A stretch of DNA of 64,000 nt, from NCBI GenBank assembly GCA_903632075.3, contig CAHIKZ030005202.1, positions 1,159,501-1,223,500 on the forward strand, read 5' to 3'. Source of the stretch: Acanthosepion pharaonis (taxonomy: Eukaryota > Mollusca > Cephalopoda > Sepiida > Sepiidae). Positions 30,343-40,164 of the stretch are shown piece after piece; the first letter of the stretch is position 1, and every line of letters starts with the position of its first letter. The notes beneath the pieces were generated by a model that was not told the origin of the DNA, searched no databases, and saw only the letters and a list, made by a program, of their open reading frames with translations. The translations under genes and the position numbers were made by a program.

Positions 30343-30559
30343 AATAAAAACAGACGACTTTAAGGTTCCATGTAATAAATTATTTCACCACACCCCTTTT
30401 AAAGAACTGCGGATCATCAGATTTTACTTCCAAAGGTTGAAGCAAAAAAATTTTTTTGTTTCAACCTTTAGAAGTAAAAGTCTGATGATCCACAAATCAC
30501 TAAAAGGGCTGTGGTGAAATAATTTGTTACATGGAACCTTAAAGTGGTTTGTTTTTATT
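30343..30559. mobile_element. Foldback palindrome (~105-bp arms)
   Basis: Left arm (gactttaaggttccatgtaa, ttatttcaccacacccctt, ggatcatcagattttacttc, aaggttgaa) pairs with right arm (ttcaacctttagaagtaaaa, tctgatgatccacaa, aagggctgtggtgaaataat, ttacatggaaccttaaag). The centre is a run of A then T at 30448-30462. No ORF. Confidence 0.85.
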
Positions 30560-30579
30560 ATATATATATATATATAATG

Positions 30580-30760
30580 AAATGGACAAAGTCTGACAAT
30601 TATTTTAAGACATTTTTATGTTTATCCATTCTTTTTATAGATACAAATATTTAAGTAAATGCTCTGTTTATAATAAACAGTTTTAAACAAAATTTACCGA
30701 CCTGAATGTCCGAAAATTTTTCACAGAAAATCCTGTCGGAGGACGAATATTTTCTGTGCA
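30580..30760 (-). mobile_element. SINE-C fragment (tail part)
   Basis: Shares 'gaaatggacaaagtc.gaca', 'agacatttttatgtttat', 'aatgctctgtttataataaa' and 'ttaccgacctgaatgtccga' with 36640-36770, 57830-57960 and 62085-62215. The tRNA-like head present in those is missing. Confidence 0.75.
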
Positions 30761-30839
30761 AATTTCTCAACTCAGCACTCTTTTTTTGTTTGTTTCTTTC
30801 TTTCTTTTGTAAGTTATTTCGATTATTTCTTCGGGTTTC

Positions 30840-31110
30840 ACATTTCTGTCCTATCTTAAAACACTTCTCCGAGAGTTAAATTTCGATACTTGATTAATTT
30901 TGACGTCTCTAATTTGTAGTTGGCATCTTGGTCGGTCCCTTTTGCTAATGACCATATATTCTGTTTTCATACAACTGATGATTGGTCCTTTCTTCCCGTT
31001 TTCCTTTACTTCCTGTAGTCTTTTTTCAGATATACACAGTATCATCCGCGTGTTTTATTTAGCTTAATAATATGCCCACGCCATAATAAATCCTGGTAGA
31101 CTCATCTTTG
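30840..31110 (-). pseudogene. LINE-A fragment (post-palm region)
   Basis: Reverse strand: SEKRLQEVKENGKKGPIISC, MKTEYMVISKRDRPRCQLQI, RDVKINQVSKFN. This matches the KESEKKGLTIN..K.ECMVISKR block of LINE-A (32100-32200 minus). No catalytic box retained. Confidence 0.75.
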
Positions 31111-31340
31111 TCTTAACTCGTTCGAATCGAAAGCCGTATAATTCCAGCGTAAAGCGGAACATTTAAAAATAAATATTAATATTGCTTTGAAAGATCTGTT
31201 GGAACTGCACTGCAACATTCATTATATTTGCGAAGGATATTAATACAATCAAAAACCTATACTGGCAGTAAAACACCTTCAAACGGATAGAAAATCAGTT
31301 CAGCAAATATACAAAAATAGAGAGGGAGGCAAAACAAGTA

Positions 31341-31425
31341 CAGTGTAACCCGGATATAAGAGAAACCCGGATATAAGAGACTTCTTCTCCGGTCCCGACA
31401 ACTCTCTTATATCCGGGTTACAGTG
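31341..31425. mobile_element. 85-bp Tigger/pogo-like MITE
   Basis: Inverted ends cagtgtaacccggatataag / cttatatccgggttacagtg with TA on both sides (31339-31340, 31426-31427). The CAGTG-aacccg-ATATAA terminus is the type known from pogo/Tigger elements. The left end is followed by a second direct copy of 'aacccggatataagaga'. Confidence 0.8.
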
Positions 31426-31489
31426 TACCTGTTTTCTAACCGGACTTATCCAACTTCTACAGCGAGACGATTCTGAGACAACTAGAAGT

Positions 31490-32430
31490 CCTACCTTCTT
31501 TCTTCTTTTTGTGTGCCGTGTCCTTTCAGGACGTAGGCGATCATGGCCCTCCACTTCCCCTATCCCCTGTGGCTCCCAACAGGTTTGCCCCCAGACCATG
31601 CTCCGCAATCCACCTGCTCAAGCCCGCCACGTATGTCATGCACTGCTTTCCCCTGTCTCTTTTTCTCTCTATTCGTCCCGTGAGTATCAGATTCTCCAGG
31701 CCCTTCTTTCTCATCACGTGTCCCGGAAATTTCATCTGCCTCTTCCTTATGTTAAGCATAAGCTTCCTCCTTGTTTGCATCCTCTCCAAGACCTCATCGT
31801 TGCTCACATGCTCGGTCCATGATATTCTCAGCATCCTTCTGTAGAACCACATCTCCACCGCCCCGAGTCTCTTCTTCACCTTTGAGGCTACCGCCCAACA
31901 TTCGCTGGCGTATAGGAGGACAGATGTCACGTAGAAGCTAAGTACTCTTTTCTTTGTCACCATAGAAATCCTCCTGTCTCGGTACTAGATTTTAGAATGC
32001 ATCTTTGGCCATCCTAAACCCTCTTCGAATCTCAGCATCACACCTACCGTCTTCCGCCAGAACACTTCCCAGAAACTTAAACTTCCGTATATGTTTGATT
32101 TTAGTGTCCCCGACCTGCAAATCGCATTTTGGGATCATCCTTTTACTAATGACCATGCATTCTGCCTTCTTATAGTTTATGGTTAGTCCTTTCTTCTCGC
32201 TCTCCCTTGCTACATTCTGTAGGAGATTTTGTATGTTCTTGATTATTCTATCTTTCCCAAATATATCAAGATTGCTGAGCAGTTCCAGCAGATCCTTGTG
32301 GCGTACTTTGTCGAACGCCTTTGCATAGTTTATAAAACATAGATACACGTCCTTCTGCATCTGTATAGCTCTTTCTGATAACATTCTCAGCATGAATATT
32401 ACGTTTCTTGTTCCAGTGTCTTTCACGAAC
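31490..32430 (-). pseudogene. LINE-A RT relic lacking the YADD region
   Basis: Reverse strand, N to C: KDTGTRNVIFMLRMLSERAI, QMQKDVYLCFINYAKAFDKV, RHKDLLELLSNLDIFGKDRI, then directly QNVARESEKKGLTINYKKAE, CMVISKR, the KFKFLGSVLAEDGRCDAEIR block, then (frame change) KKRVLSFYVTSVLLYASECW, EMWFYRRMLRISWTEHVSND, RGKQCMTYVAG. Between GKDRI...NLL and QNVARES the stretch holding the catalytic (F/Y)ADD box is deleted. Box A has FIN rather than FID. The noncoding 3' end is near 31490. Confidence 0.88.
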
Positions 32431-32439
32431 CCGCACTAT

Positions 32440-33010
32440 TCTTGTCCTATCTCTGGTCCGATTCTGCTGTGTGCTCTGTTCATCAGAATACGGATAATGC
32501 AGATAATGAAGTGTTGATAGCTACAAAACACCTACAGATGGATACAAAGAAAATAGTACTGAGCTGTTACTGTTCTCCTATACGGCAGCGAATGTTGGAC
32601 GGCATCCTCAAGGATGAAGAAGTGAAAGAAAACGAATGCAAGAAAGCAGAATGCATAGCTGTTGTCAGCAAAAGGACGGGTCCAGAGTGCGGATTTCAAA
32701 TCGGAGATAACAAAATTAAACACGTGCAGAAATTTAAATATCTGGGAAATGTTTGAACAGAAGACGGAAAGTGTGACACTGAAATCCGAAGGCGTATTGG
32801 GATAGCCAAAGATGCCTTCCAAAAGCTAAGCAGAGTACTAAGGAATAGAAAAAGATTCGCTAAAAACAATCTCCTCAACGATGAAGACGAGATTTGAAGC
32901 AACAGAAATGCGGTTCTACAGAAGGTTGCTGAGGATACGATAAACCGAACATATGAGCAATGACGAAGATTTAGGGAAAATGGAAACAAAAAGGAAACAG
33001 ACAGTAGTAA
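32440..33010 (+). pseudogene. LINE-A fragment in opposite orientation
   Basis: Plus strand: KKAECIAVVSKRTGPECGFQ, IGDNKIKHVQKFKYLGNV, stop, EDGKCDTEIRRRIGIAKDAF, QKLSRVLRNRKRFA, then decayed MKTRFEATEMRFYRRLLRI-like and MSNDEDLGKMETKRKQTVVK. It is the same protein region as the minus-strand relic next to it, so this is a second, head-to-head insertion rather than a twin-priming inversion of one copy. Confidence 0.8.
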
Positions 33011-33039
33011 AATTAGTACTTCCTCGTTATATGCTCGAA

Positions 33040-34332
33040 TAGCCCAATTTAAGCAAATGAGTAGTTGGAGGTATTTTTATATTTAAGAAAAGGAGTAGTT
33101 GGAGCCATTTTTATATTTAAGAAAAGGAGTAGTTGGAGGTAGTTTTATATTTAAGAAAAGGAGTAGTTGGAGGTAGTTTTATATTTAAGAAAAGGAGTAG
33201 TTGGAGCCATTTTTATATTTAGGAAAAAGTGTAGTTGAAGGCATTTTTATATTTAAGAAAAATAGTAGTTGGAAGCATTTTTATATTTAAGAAAAGGAGT
33301 AGATGGAGGTATTTTTATATTTATGAAAAAGAGTAGTTGGAGGCATTTTTATATTTAAGAAAAAGAGTAGTTGGAGGCATTTTTATATTTATGAAAAAGA
33401 GTAGTTGGAGGCATTTTTATATTTAAGAAAAGGAGTAGTTGGAGGCATTTTTATATTTAAGAAAAGGAATAGTTGGAGGTATTTTTATATTATGAAAAAG
33501 AGTAGTTGGAGGCATTTTTATATTTAAGAAAAGGAGTAGTTAGAGGCATTTTTATATTTAAGAAAAGGAGTAGTTGGAGGCATTTTTATATTTATGAAAA
33601 AGAGTAGTTGGAGGCATTTTTATATTTATGAAAAGGAGTAGTTGGAGGCATTTTTATATTTATGAAAAGGAGTAGTTGGAGGCATTTTATATTTAAGAAA
33701 AAGAGTAGTTGGAGGTATTTTTATATTTAAGAAAATGAGTAGTTGGAGGCATTTTTATATTTATGAAAAGGAGTAGTTGGAGGCATTTTTATTTTTAAGA
33801 AAAGGAGTAGTTAGAGGCATTTTTATATTTAAGAAAAGAAGTAGTTGGAGGCATTTTTATATTTATGAAAAAGAGTAGTTGGAGGCATTTTTATATTTAA
33901 GAAAAGGAGTAGTTGGAGGCATTTTTATATTTATGAAAAGGAGTAGTCGGAGGCATTTTTATATTTAAGAAAAGGAGTAGTTGGAGGCATTTTATATTTA
34001 AGAAAAAGAGTAGTTGGAGGTATTTTTATATTTAAGAAAAAAAAGTAGTTGGAGGCATTTTATATTTATGAAAGGAGTAGTTGGAGCATTTTTATATTTA
34101 AGAAAAAGAGTAGTTGGAGGCATTTTTATATTTAAGAAAAGGAGTAGTTGGAGGCATTTTATATTTAAGAAAAAGAGTAGTTGGAGGCATTTTTATATTT
34201 AAGAAAAGGAGTAGTTGGAGGTATTTTTATATTATGAAAGAGAGTAGTTGGAGGCATTTTTATATTTAAGAAAAGGAATAATTGGAGGCATTTTTAAATT
34301 TAAGAAAAAGAGTAGTTGGAGGTATTTTTATA
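33040..34332 (+). repeat. 34-bp minisatellite, ~38 copies
   Basis: Unit 'gagtagttggaggcattttt' plus 'atatttaagaaaag' (34 bp). Variants: tatgaaaa or taagaaaa, ggcat or ggtat, and single-base deletions giving 33-bp units. Edges are sharp. Short ORFs in it are repeat translation. Confidence 0.95.
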
Positions 34333-34344
34333 TCACATTTCCTT

Positions 34345-34480
34345 AGGTACCTCGACGTGGTGTAATGTTAGAACGCTTGTTTTGCTAGATCAGTTACGAC
34401 TGAATAGTGAGTTCGATCATCACTGAGTTCCCCCTACTTTTGGCCTCGTGCCACATCTAAGCCTCGCTTAGGAAATCATT
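34345..34480 (+). mobile_element. tRNA-derived SINE-B
   Basis: 'gacgtggtgtaatgttagaa' (A box), 'gaatagtgagttcgatcatc' (B box), then 'cactgagttccccctacttt', 'tggcctcgtgccacatctaa', 'gcctcgcttagg'. Three more copies lie inverted at 54830-55230 and a 5S-fused one at 5865-5995. Confidence 0.8.
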
Positions 34481-35774
34481 ATATTATATTTCTTTCAGTG
34501 CAGCTTCATATTTTTCAGTCCTCAAAGCCCTTTTATTCCAAATGCAAGCAAATATTTTATCAAAACGGAGAAGAAACAAAATGATACACGATGATTATCC
34601 TTTTTTTTATTGTTGACGTAACGAGTAAGACGCATCCTGAATTAAAGTTTTGACAATGTGAACAGAGTGTAAAGTGATATTACATATTAAGGATGGAAAT
34701 TAATTTAACTTATTCCACTAGTTGTTTTAATAGAATCCTTAATTTCCTAAATGAATAAAAAGTCATATTGAAAGTTTGGTGTTTTCAATGCTTTTGTGTG
34801 TGTGCGTGTGTGGGGTGCCTCCTGTCAAAGACGGTGACGTCGAAACAGTCTGAAGCCTAAACGGGTGTGCTGAATAGTTCAATTATTTTTTTGACGCCGA
34901 ATCAGCGACCGCAAATGGGTTACGCCGAAACTTACCAAACCCATCTTCCTCGGCTTTAATCAAATTGTTTTTGTTAAAACACTTTTGCATTTTCCTCGAA
35001 TCGTGAGATTGGGGGATTTGGATTGGCCTTACAAGTGGAATAGCCTCGGGCCTCTCTTCATCGAAATCCAGCCCTGACGACTTGGCATAATACACATGTT
35101 GGCTGATCTTCCTTCTTCAGTAAGTAGAAATGAATGAAGTATGTGTGGTCTGTGTGTAGTCGAGCCAACATTACGTCATCTGTTCGTCCCCCTTTTTTTT
35201 TTTAAGACATTTGTTCCTGTTCAGCTAATACCGGCTCTAAAATCTTTGAAAACGTTATCGAAATTTTTCATGTAATAATTACCATAAATCTACCCAAAAT
35301 CGTATTAGTGAATATTAAAAATGGAGCCATCGCCTTTGGTCATCATTTCTGGATTTCATTGATTAAAACTTGGCAATTTGCCTCCGATGCAGCCGACAGT
35401 AATCCGATTGGAAGAGATTGCATTTAAGTGTCAAAGGTCACTAGTATCAATTGACCGAATGCATCAAATCCAGTGTGTAACGATTGCCAACAAGGTTAGA
35501 GATTTGGACGGCTACTTTTCAGTCCTTATCGTTTGAAGCAAATGTGATGTGGTCATTTTCAATTCTTTTGGAACTGTGTTTAAACACCATCGAGCGAAAG
35601 TTAGCGAAAATTAACGAACATTGGCGAACATTGTCGAACTTGCCACGTTCTGGTAGCATAGATCCTGGCTTCTTGCCCACATGTTTTGTAACGTTGTGAC
35701 TCATCTGAGCGACAAGCGGTTCATAAAACCAATATTTTGTTTCCATAAAAAAAATATAAGATAATGAATTCTAT
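34481..35774. other. Intergenic, two unassigned ORFs
   Basis: Reverse ORF 34883-35095 (70 codons, YAKSSGLDFDEERPEAIPLV...) and overlapping ORFs at 35484-35746 have no domain I recognise. The first looks compositionally like real coding (mixed charged residues), so a scrap of an unknown element is possible. No splice or promoter evidence. Confidence 0.3.
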
Positions 35775-35880
35775 TCAAAACTTCTTTTATATGCCCGTTT
35801 CTTTCAAGATGTTGGCGATCATGGCACTTCACAACTTCCTATCTTTTGTTGCTCTTAGTAACTTTTACAGTTTTGCTGAC
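35775..35880 (-). mobile_element. LINE-A 3' end fragment
   Basis: 'cccgtttctttcaagatgtt', 'ggcgatcatggcacttcaca', 'acttcctatcttttgttgct' align with 31510-31570 and 16680-16740. Noncoding. Confidence 0.6.
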
Positions 35881-36614
35881 TTCCCGCTGTTTCATTCATT
35901 TTGACGCGTTGATTACCAGTACAGCCGTTTCTTTTTTTCATTACATGACAATCGACCTTGAAGAGTAACGCAATCAACCCCAAAGACCTAAATGGCGGAA
36001 TAGGCACAGATGTCAACGCCCAAACCGGAAAAAGAGGGGAGCACCAGCCGGGCCGGCGGAAGCAAGGCGGACCCTAACAGACTAAGCATCCGACAGCCCG
36101 ATGCAATCAGGTTTGCCAGATATCGCCTACCTCAGTCCCCTTTGAGCCATGAGGGAGGTACTTCTGGCCAAGTATGTGGGCTTCTCCGTCGCGCAGAGAT
36201 GCCCACCAAAATCAAATTCACGTGAATGGCCTCGTTAAATACTCATCAAGGGAGACAAAGGGAATAGTGAGGTAGGGTGACGATCTCGATGTTCAGATGA
36301 GAATGGGTACTGACAATGACAACAGTTTTAATATCTCTCTTTGTCCTTGTTCTTCTCTATATATGGGAGAAATTTTTATTTCTTTTTTTCTTTTTTTACG
36401 CTTTCAGATGCAAAATATACACGATGAAGTCGTGAAAACAAGACACAAGGATACTGAATGGGACAAACCTTTATCTCGGAACATCAAACAGCAAGTGAAG
36501 ACCAGGAAACGCATCAGCCAAAATTGGGATAAAAAAACAAACAAACAAACAAAAAAAAAAACGAGTCGTCATTAATTAGGATAAAATAAAAAATAAAAAT
36601 AGGGAACTATAGTG
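35881..36614. other. Intergenic, one GC-rich patch
   Basis: 36005-36235 is distinctly GC-rich (71-codon plus ORF rich in Gly, Arg, Ser, Pro) with no recognised domain. 36297-36575 holds another short ORF ending in a Lys/Thr-rich A-run. Neither is supported as a gene. Confidence 0.3.
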
Positions 36615-36990
36615 ATGGATAATTTTTATATTAAGACATTTTTATGTTTATACATTCTTTTTTATAGATACAAATATTTAAGTAAACGCTCTGTTTATAA
36701 TAAACAGTATTAAACAACATTTACCGGCCTGAATGTCCGAGAAATCTTCATAGAAAATATTCATCCTTCGACAGGATTCGAACCTGTATCCTATACAGAA
36801 CCGTCATATAGCCTGACGTGCCTTAACCGTTTTGGCCACAGAGGAGCGTTCGGTTAGCAAGGTCGATTTTACTGTTTTTAAACTACAATCTTCCATGAAT
36901 CTCTCATATCTGCTCAAAGCGTATCCAAATGTAAACAAATGACGTCACACATTATGAAATGGACAAAGTCCGACAGTTATTTATAATAAT
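36615..36990 (-). mobile_element. tRNA-headed SINE-C
   Basis: On the minus strand the head (36850 down to 36765) has a perfect T-arm: acagg, 7-nt loop, cctgt (36771-36787 on plus), and an A-box region 'tggccaaaacggttaaggca'. The body to 36640 carries 'ataaacagtattaaacaaca' and 'gacatttttatgtttataca'. 36880-36990, beyond the head, is matched inverted at 62300-62430. Confidence 0.8.
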
Positions 36991-37194
36991 AAATAATTAT
37001 ATAATTATTATTATTATTTTCAAAAAATTTTATGTTTATAATTTTTATAGATTATCATTCTTTCGACTTTCTATCCACCTTAGAATAAGAGCCATATTGA
37101 TTTTTTTAATCATTTTCGAAGGGGTTTCTCTTCATCATTATAAATAATAATGTGTTAAATCCATCCTCGGCTTCTTTATCTGTACTTTATTGAT

Positions 37195-37560
37195 GTCAAG
37201 GGATTACGGCCATATCACGTACGGCCACCGAAGTTAAGCAACGAGTCTGATCACTATCTAGATAGGCAACCGCTTCGGAATACTAGATGCTGGATGCAGG
37301 GGTGGTGTAATGGATAACGGATAACGACTCTGAATTGAAAATCGGTGAGCTGCGCTCTAATTGAAGTCGTTATATTCACTAACATGCACATACTTTTGGG
37401 AAATCCACCTCCTCTCCCTCAGCTATGGGTTAATTAATAGAACTTGTATTAAAAAAAATCATTTTTATTTTAAAAAATTTCTTAGCATATCAAAATGTGT
37501 TCTGGATATAAATAACATAGAAAAGGTTGATAAACCGTAAAAAAAATCAATCAATATAAA
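37195..37560 (+). mobile_element. Bipartite 5S-rRNA/tRNA-like SINE
   Basis: 5S part 37205-37300 ('atcacgtacggccaccgaag', 'ttaagcaacgagtctgatca', 'gcaaccgcttcggaatacta') with several losses. tRNA-like part ('ggtggtgtaatggataacgg' and a decayed B box). Tail 'tctggatataaataacatag', 'aaaaggttgataaaccgtaa'. Confidence 0.82.
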
Positions 37561-37689
37561 TGTCAAGTTTGAAACTGTCTCTGCGTCATTGATAAAATTA
37601 ATTAAATCTATCGCTAAATTTTAAAGAGTTATCTGTACTGCGTTATTTACAAAATGTCACCATTAAAACTGTGTTCAAGTCATTGATAA

Positions 37690-38010
37690 CTGCGTTCTGC
37701 TAATGTCCTTTTTCGCAGTTCGTAATCGGAAAGAAAATAATTCCATATATCAGCTCTCAACTTGGTCGAGAACCCATCAGTTTACAGTTGAGCTGGCTAG
37801 ATGTCGCCGTAAATTCGATGCAAACGGTTTCTTTCCTTGGATTTCTCGTTCGTGGAAATCCATTCCGACATCATGCATTCCAACCAACTTTAATCTGCAA
37901 AGATTTAAATGCAATTGCTATCAACTGTCTTCCTGATTACCCCTTTCTCTTCCCGCTCAATATTAATGTTTCTGTTCCTAATTCTTCTATACCCTGTAAC
38001 CCCTCGTGAC
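37690..38010 (+). pseudogene. CR1 C-terminal tail
   Basis: Frame 37703-37936: WSRTHQFTVELARCRRKFDA, NGFFPWISRSWKSIPTSCIP, TNFNLQRFKCNCYQLSS, stop. The equivalent positions of the 25051-25452 copy read HPFTVE, SRTTRLWNSLP. A subfamily sister is at 38660-39095. The 3' UTR is cut off by a (TA)n tract. Confidence 0.8.
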
Positions 38011-38026
38011 TTTACTGACATGGATA

Positions 38027-38029
<3 letters not shown>

Positions 38030-38077
<48 letters not shown>
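38030..38077. repeat. (TA)n microsatellite
   Basis: Perfect AT run replacing the expected 3' tail of the CR1 copy. Confidence 0.95.
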
Positions 38078-38082
<5 letters not shown>

Positions 38083-38201
38083 AAATTAATAAGTTCAAAT
38101 GATTTATCTAGTCAGCCTTTAGGTTGATCTTTTAAACGTTTTATAATATATTAAATATTATATCTCGTATAATTCTCACGTAAAATTATAATTTTCACAC
38201 A

Positions 38202-38204
38202 CAC

Positions 38205-38245
<41 letters not shown>
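38202..38245. repeat. (CA)(TA)(TG)n microsatellite
   Basis: 'acacacacatatatat...atgtgtgtg', self-complementary. Confidence 0.95.
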
Positions 38246-38473
38246 CTGTGGCTGTGTTAAGTCCAGAAATAAAGACAGAAAAGGGAGGAATTGAGTTAAA
38301 CCAATATATTAACAGAAACAGTAATACAAACATATACAAACGAGAGTGTTACTGCTAGAATGTTCAGCCCAACTGTCTGAGCTGACTGCTGGAAACTTCC
38401 CTTTCAAAAAAAAGGCAGTACCTGCTCCTATTTATAGCTGGGAGAGTCCATGCGTGCGTGGGTTAATTACCAT

Positions 38474-38477
<4 letters not shown>
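38246..38477. other. Unclassified segment between microsatellites
   Basis: Contains 'gctcctatttatagctggga', a TATA-like word, and a polypurine-like run 'gaaaagggaggaattgagtt'. Both would fit a piece of an LTR element, but no LTR pair or coding is visible. Confidence 0.25.

Positions 38478-38545
<68 letters not shown>
38478..38545. repeat. (TA)n microsatellite
   Basis: Perfect AT run of about 33 units. Confidence 0.97.
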
Positions 38546-38547
<2 letters not shown>

Positions 38548-38659
38548 TAACACCAACATTGTTCAATTGTTAGATTAAGCTTTGAACTGTTGCATGTTAG
38601 AAATGATTAAAGATATCTTACTGGAATTCTCCGTGGATTTTAGAACACTAATGAACTCT

Positions 38660-39095
38660 ATTTTGAGCAATATTATAGGTCCTGATTTCGCGACACGGCT
38701 TTTAGTCACTTGCCGACAGCCGTAATATAATAAATAATTTCATGGTAATTTTTCAGATGAGCTCTTTGCTATGGTACCTAGACGTTTTGAATTTAAGTGC
38801 CGTACTAGGCTGACGTCGAGACCTCATCAATTTACAGTTGAGCTGGTTAGATGTCGCCGTAAATTCTATGCCAGCGTTTTCTTTTCTCGCACATCTCGCT
38901 CGTGGAAATCCCTTCCGGCGCCACTCTTTCCAGCCTACCTTAATCTGCAAAGATTTAAATGTAATTGCTTTCTACTGTCGTCCTGATTACACTTTTCATT
39001 CCCGCTTATTATTAATGTTTCTGTTCCTAATTCTTCTACAGCCTTGTGTCTTAGTGGATTTACCGCCTTGCTTGAGGTGAATCGATAAAAAGAAA
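38660..39095 (+). pseudogene. CR1 C-terminal tail and 3' end
   Basis: Frame 38771-38986: MVPRRFEFKCRTRLTSRPHQ, FTVELVRCRRKFYASVFFSR, TSRSWKSLPAPLFPAYLNLQ, RFKCNCFLLSS, stop. Upstream 38675-38760 is decayed ('ggtcctgatttcgcgacacg' = GPDFATRL). 3' end 'ttaccgccttgcttgaggtg'. Close to 37690-38010. Confidence 0.82.
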
Positions 39096-39600
39096 TGAAA
39101 ATAAATTATATGTTGTTGTTCGATTATTATCTTGATATATTTTCCGATTATCATTGATACACTCTGCTACATTGTTGGGATTCACAATTTTAGAAACAGG
39201 GACTTTTTTTTAGTTCGTAAACGTCTGGCGGATGAAGAATAAAATGATGTAATTAGGCTCCCTATAAATTAGTAGTAAGTGCGGTCTGAATAGACATCAC
39301 ATGAGTCTTTATGACTCCTAAACCTCACCTATTAAAATGATTGATGAGGGGTATTTTTTGGCGGCCAAAAATGCAGGGAATATTATGTGAAATCAAATGC
39401 GATAAGATTCTTTCGATGTCTGCATTAGTTGCATTTATTTCATTCACTTGGTCTACCTCAAGAAGGAATAAATAAAATCATTTGGAAATCAAGAGGCTTG
39501 TTTTGTCGGCTCTCACGGATGTTAAGAACGACCATTAGTCTTTTTTTTTTCGATTATGGAACTAGGATAAGAAATTCATCGTGCGGTGTATTTCACTTGC
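39096..39600. other. Intergenic, no gene seen
   Basis: AT-rich, one 60-codon ORF without domain. Nothing recognised. Confidence 0.35.
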
Positions 39601-39793
39601 ATGGAAAATAGATTTAGCAACCATTTTTACCAGTGCTCATATTGCAATTTTTTGCTGTTACCATACATGTTTTTACCAGAGCTCATATTGCAACTTTTGT
39701 TTTTATTATCGCTTTTCCTAATTACTGTTTCCCATATTGTATTCAATAACAGCAAAAATTACAATATGAGCACTGGTAAAAATGGTTGCTGAA
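39601..39793. mobile_element. Inverted-repeat element (agcaaccatttttaccag...)
   Basis: 'agcaaccatttttaccagtg', 'ctcatattgcaatttttt' (39615-39655) pairs with 'acaatatgagcactggtaaa', 'aatggttgct' (39752-39790). A third, direct partial copy ('ttttaccagagctcatattg') lies between them. A half copy is at 10828-10865 inside the satE insertion. Confidence 0.75.
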
Positions 39794-39829
39794 GACAGTA
39801 GGTTTATAATACCCAGAAATCATACACAG

Positions 39830-40155
39830 ATGTCCTCAAGGACACATGGCACAGTAAATAAAGGCTTTGGTTAGATCCAGTGACAGGACCCAAAGAGTGT
39901 GAGTTCAATAGCAGGTTAAGGCAGTGGAGAACTTTTCAGGATATAACTGATAACTGACATCCATTAAAACGTGGAACTAGAAAAGTCAGTGAGCAAAATA
40001 TAGGGTTAAGTTCGACATTCCAACCACCTGAAGAAGGCCGGAGCGTACAACAGACGAAACGTTGTAATAAATATGGCAACAAAGATGACGACAATAGTCC
40101 GAATAATGTAAATAATGTATATAATACCTCATCTCAGAAATATAGACAGATACAA
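39830..40155 (+). mobile_element. satE copy with a single monomer
   Basis: Head 'ggacacatggcacagtaaat' to 'gagttcaatagcagg' (A and B boxes), shortened body, hairpin 40030-40062 ('cctgaagaaggccggagcgt', then 'cagacgaaacgttg'), one 107-bp monomer ending 'agaaatatagacagatac'. It shows the likely unexpanded form. Confidence 0.82.
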
Positions 40156-40164
40156 AAGGACGAT

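Noticed and set aside
31490..33010. One LINE-A copy inverted by twin priming
   Set aside because: Both orientations contain the same C-terminal protein region, so they must be two copies.
36010..36225. GC-rich 71-codon ORF as a host exon
   Set aside because: No recognisable domain and no credible splice context; GC content alone is not enough.
36765..36850. Functional tRNA gene on the minus strand
   Set aside because: The T-arm is perfect, but the same head with the same body occurs at 57785 and 62084, so it is SINE-C.
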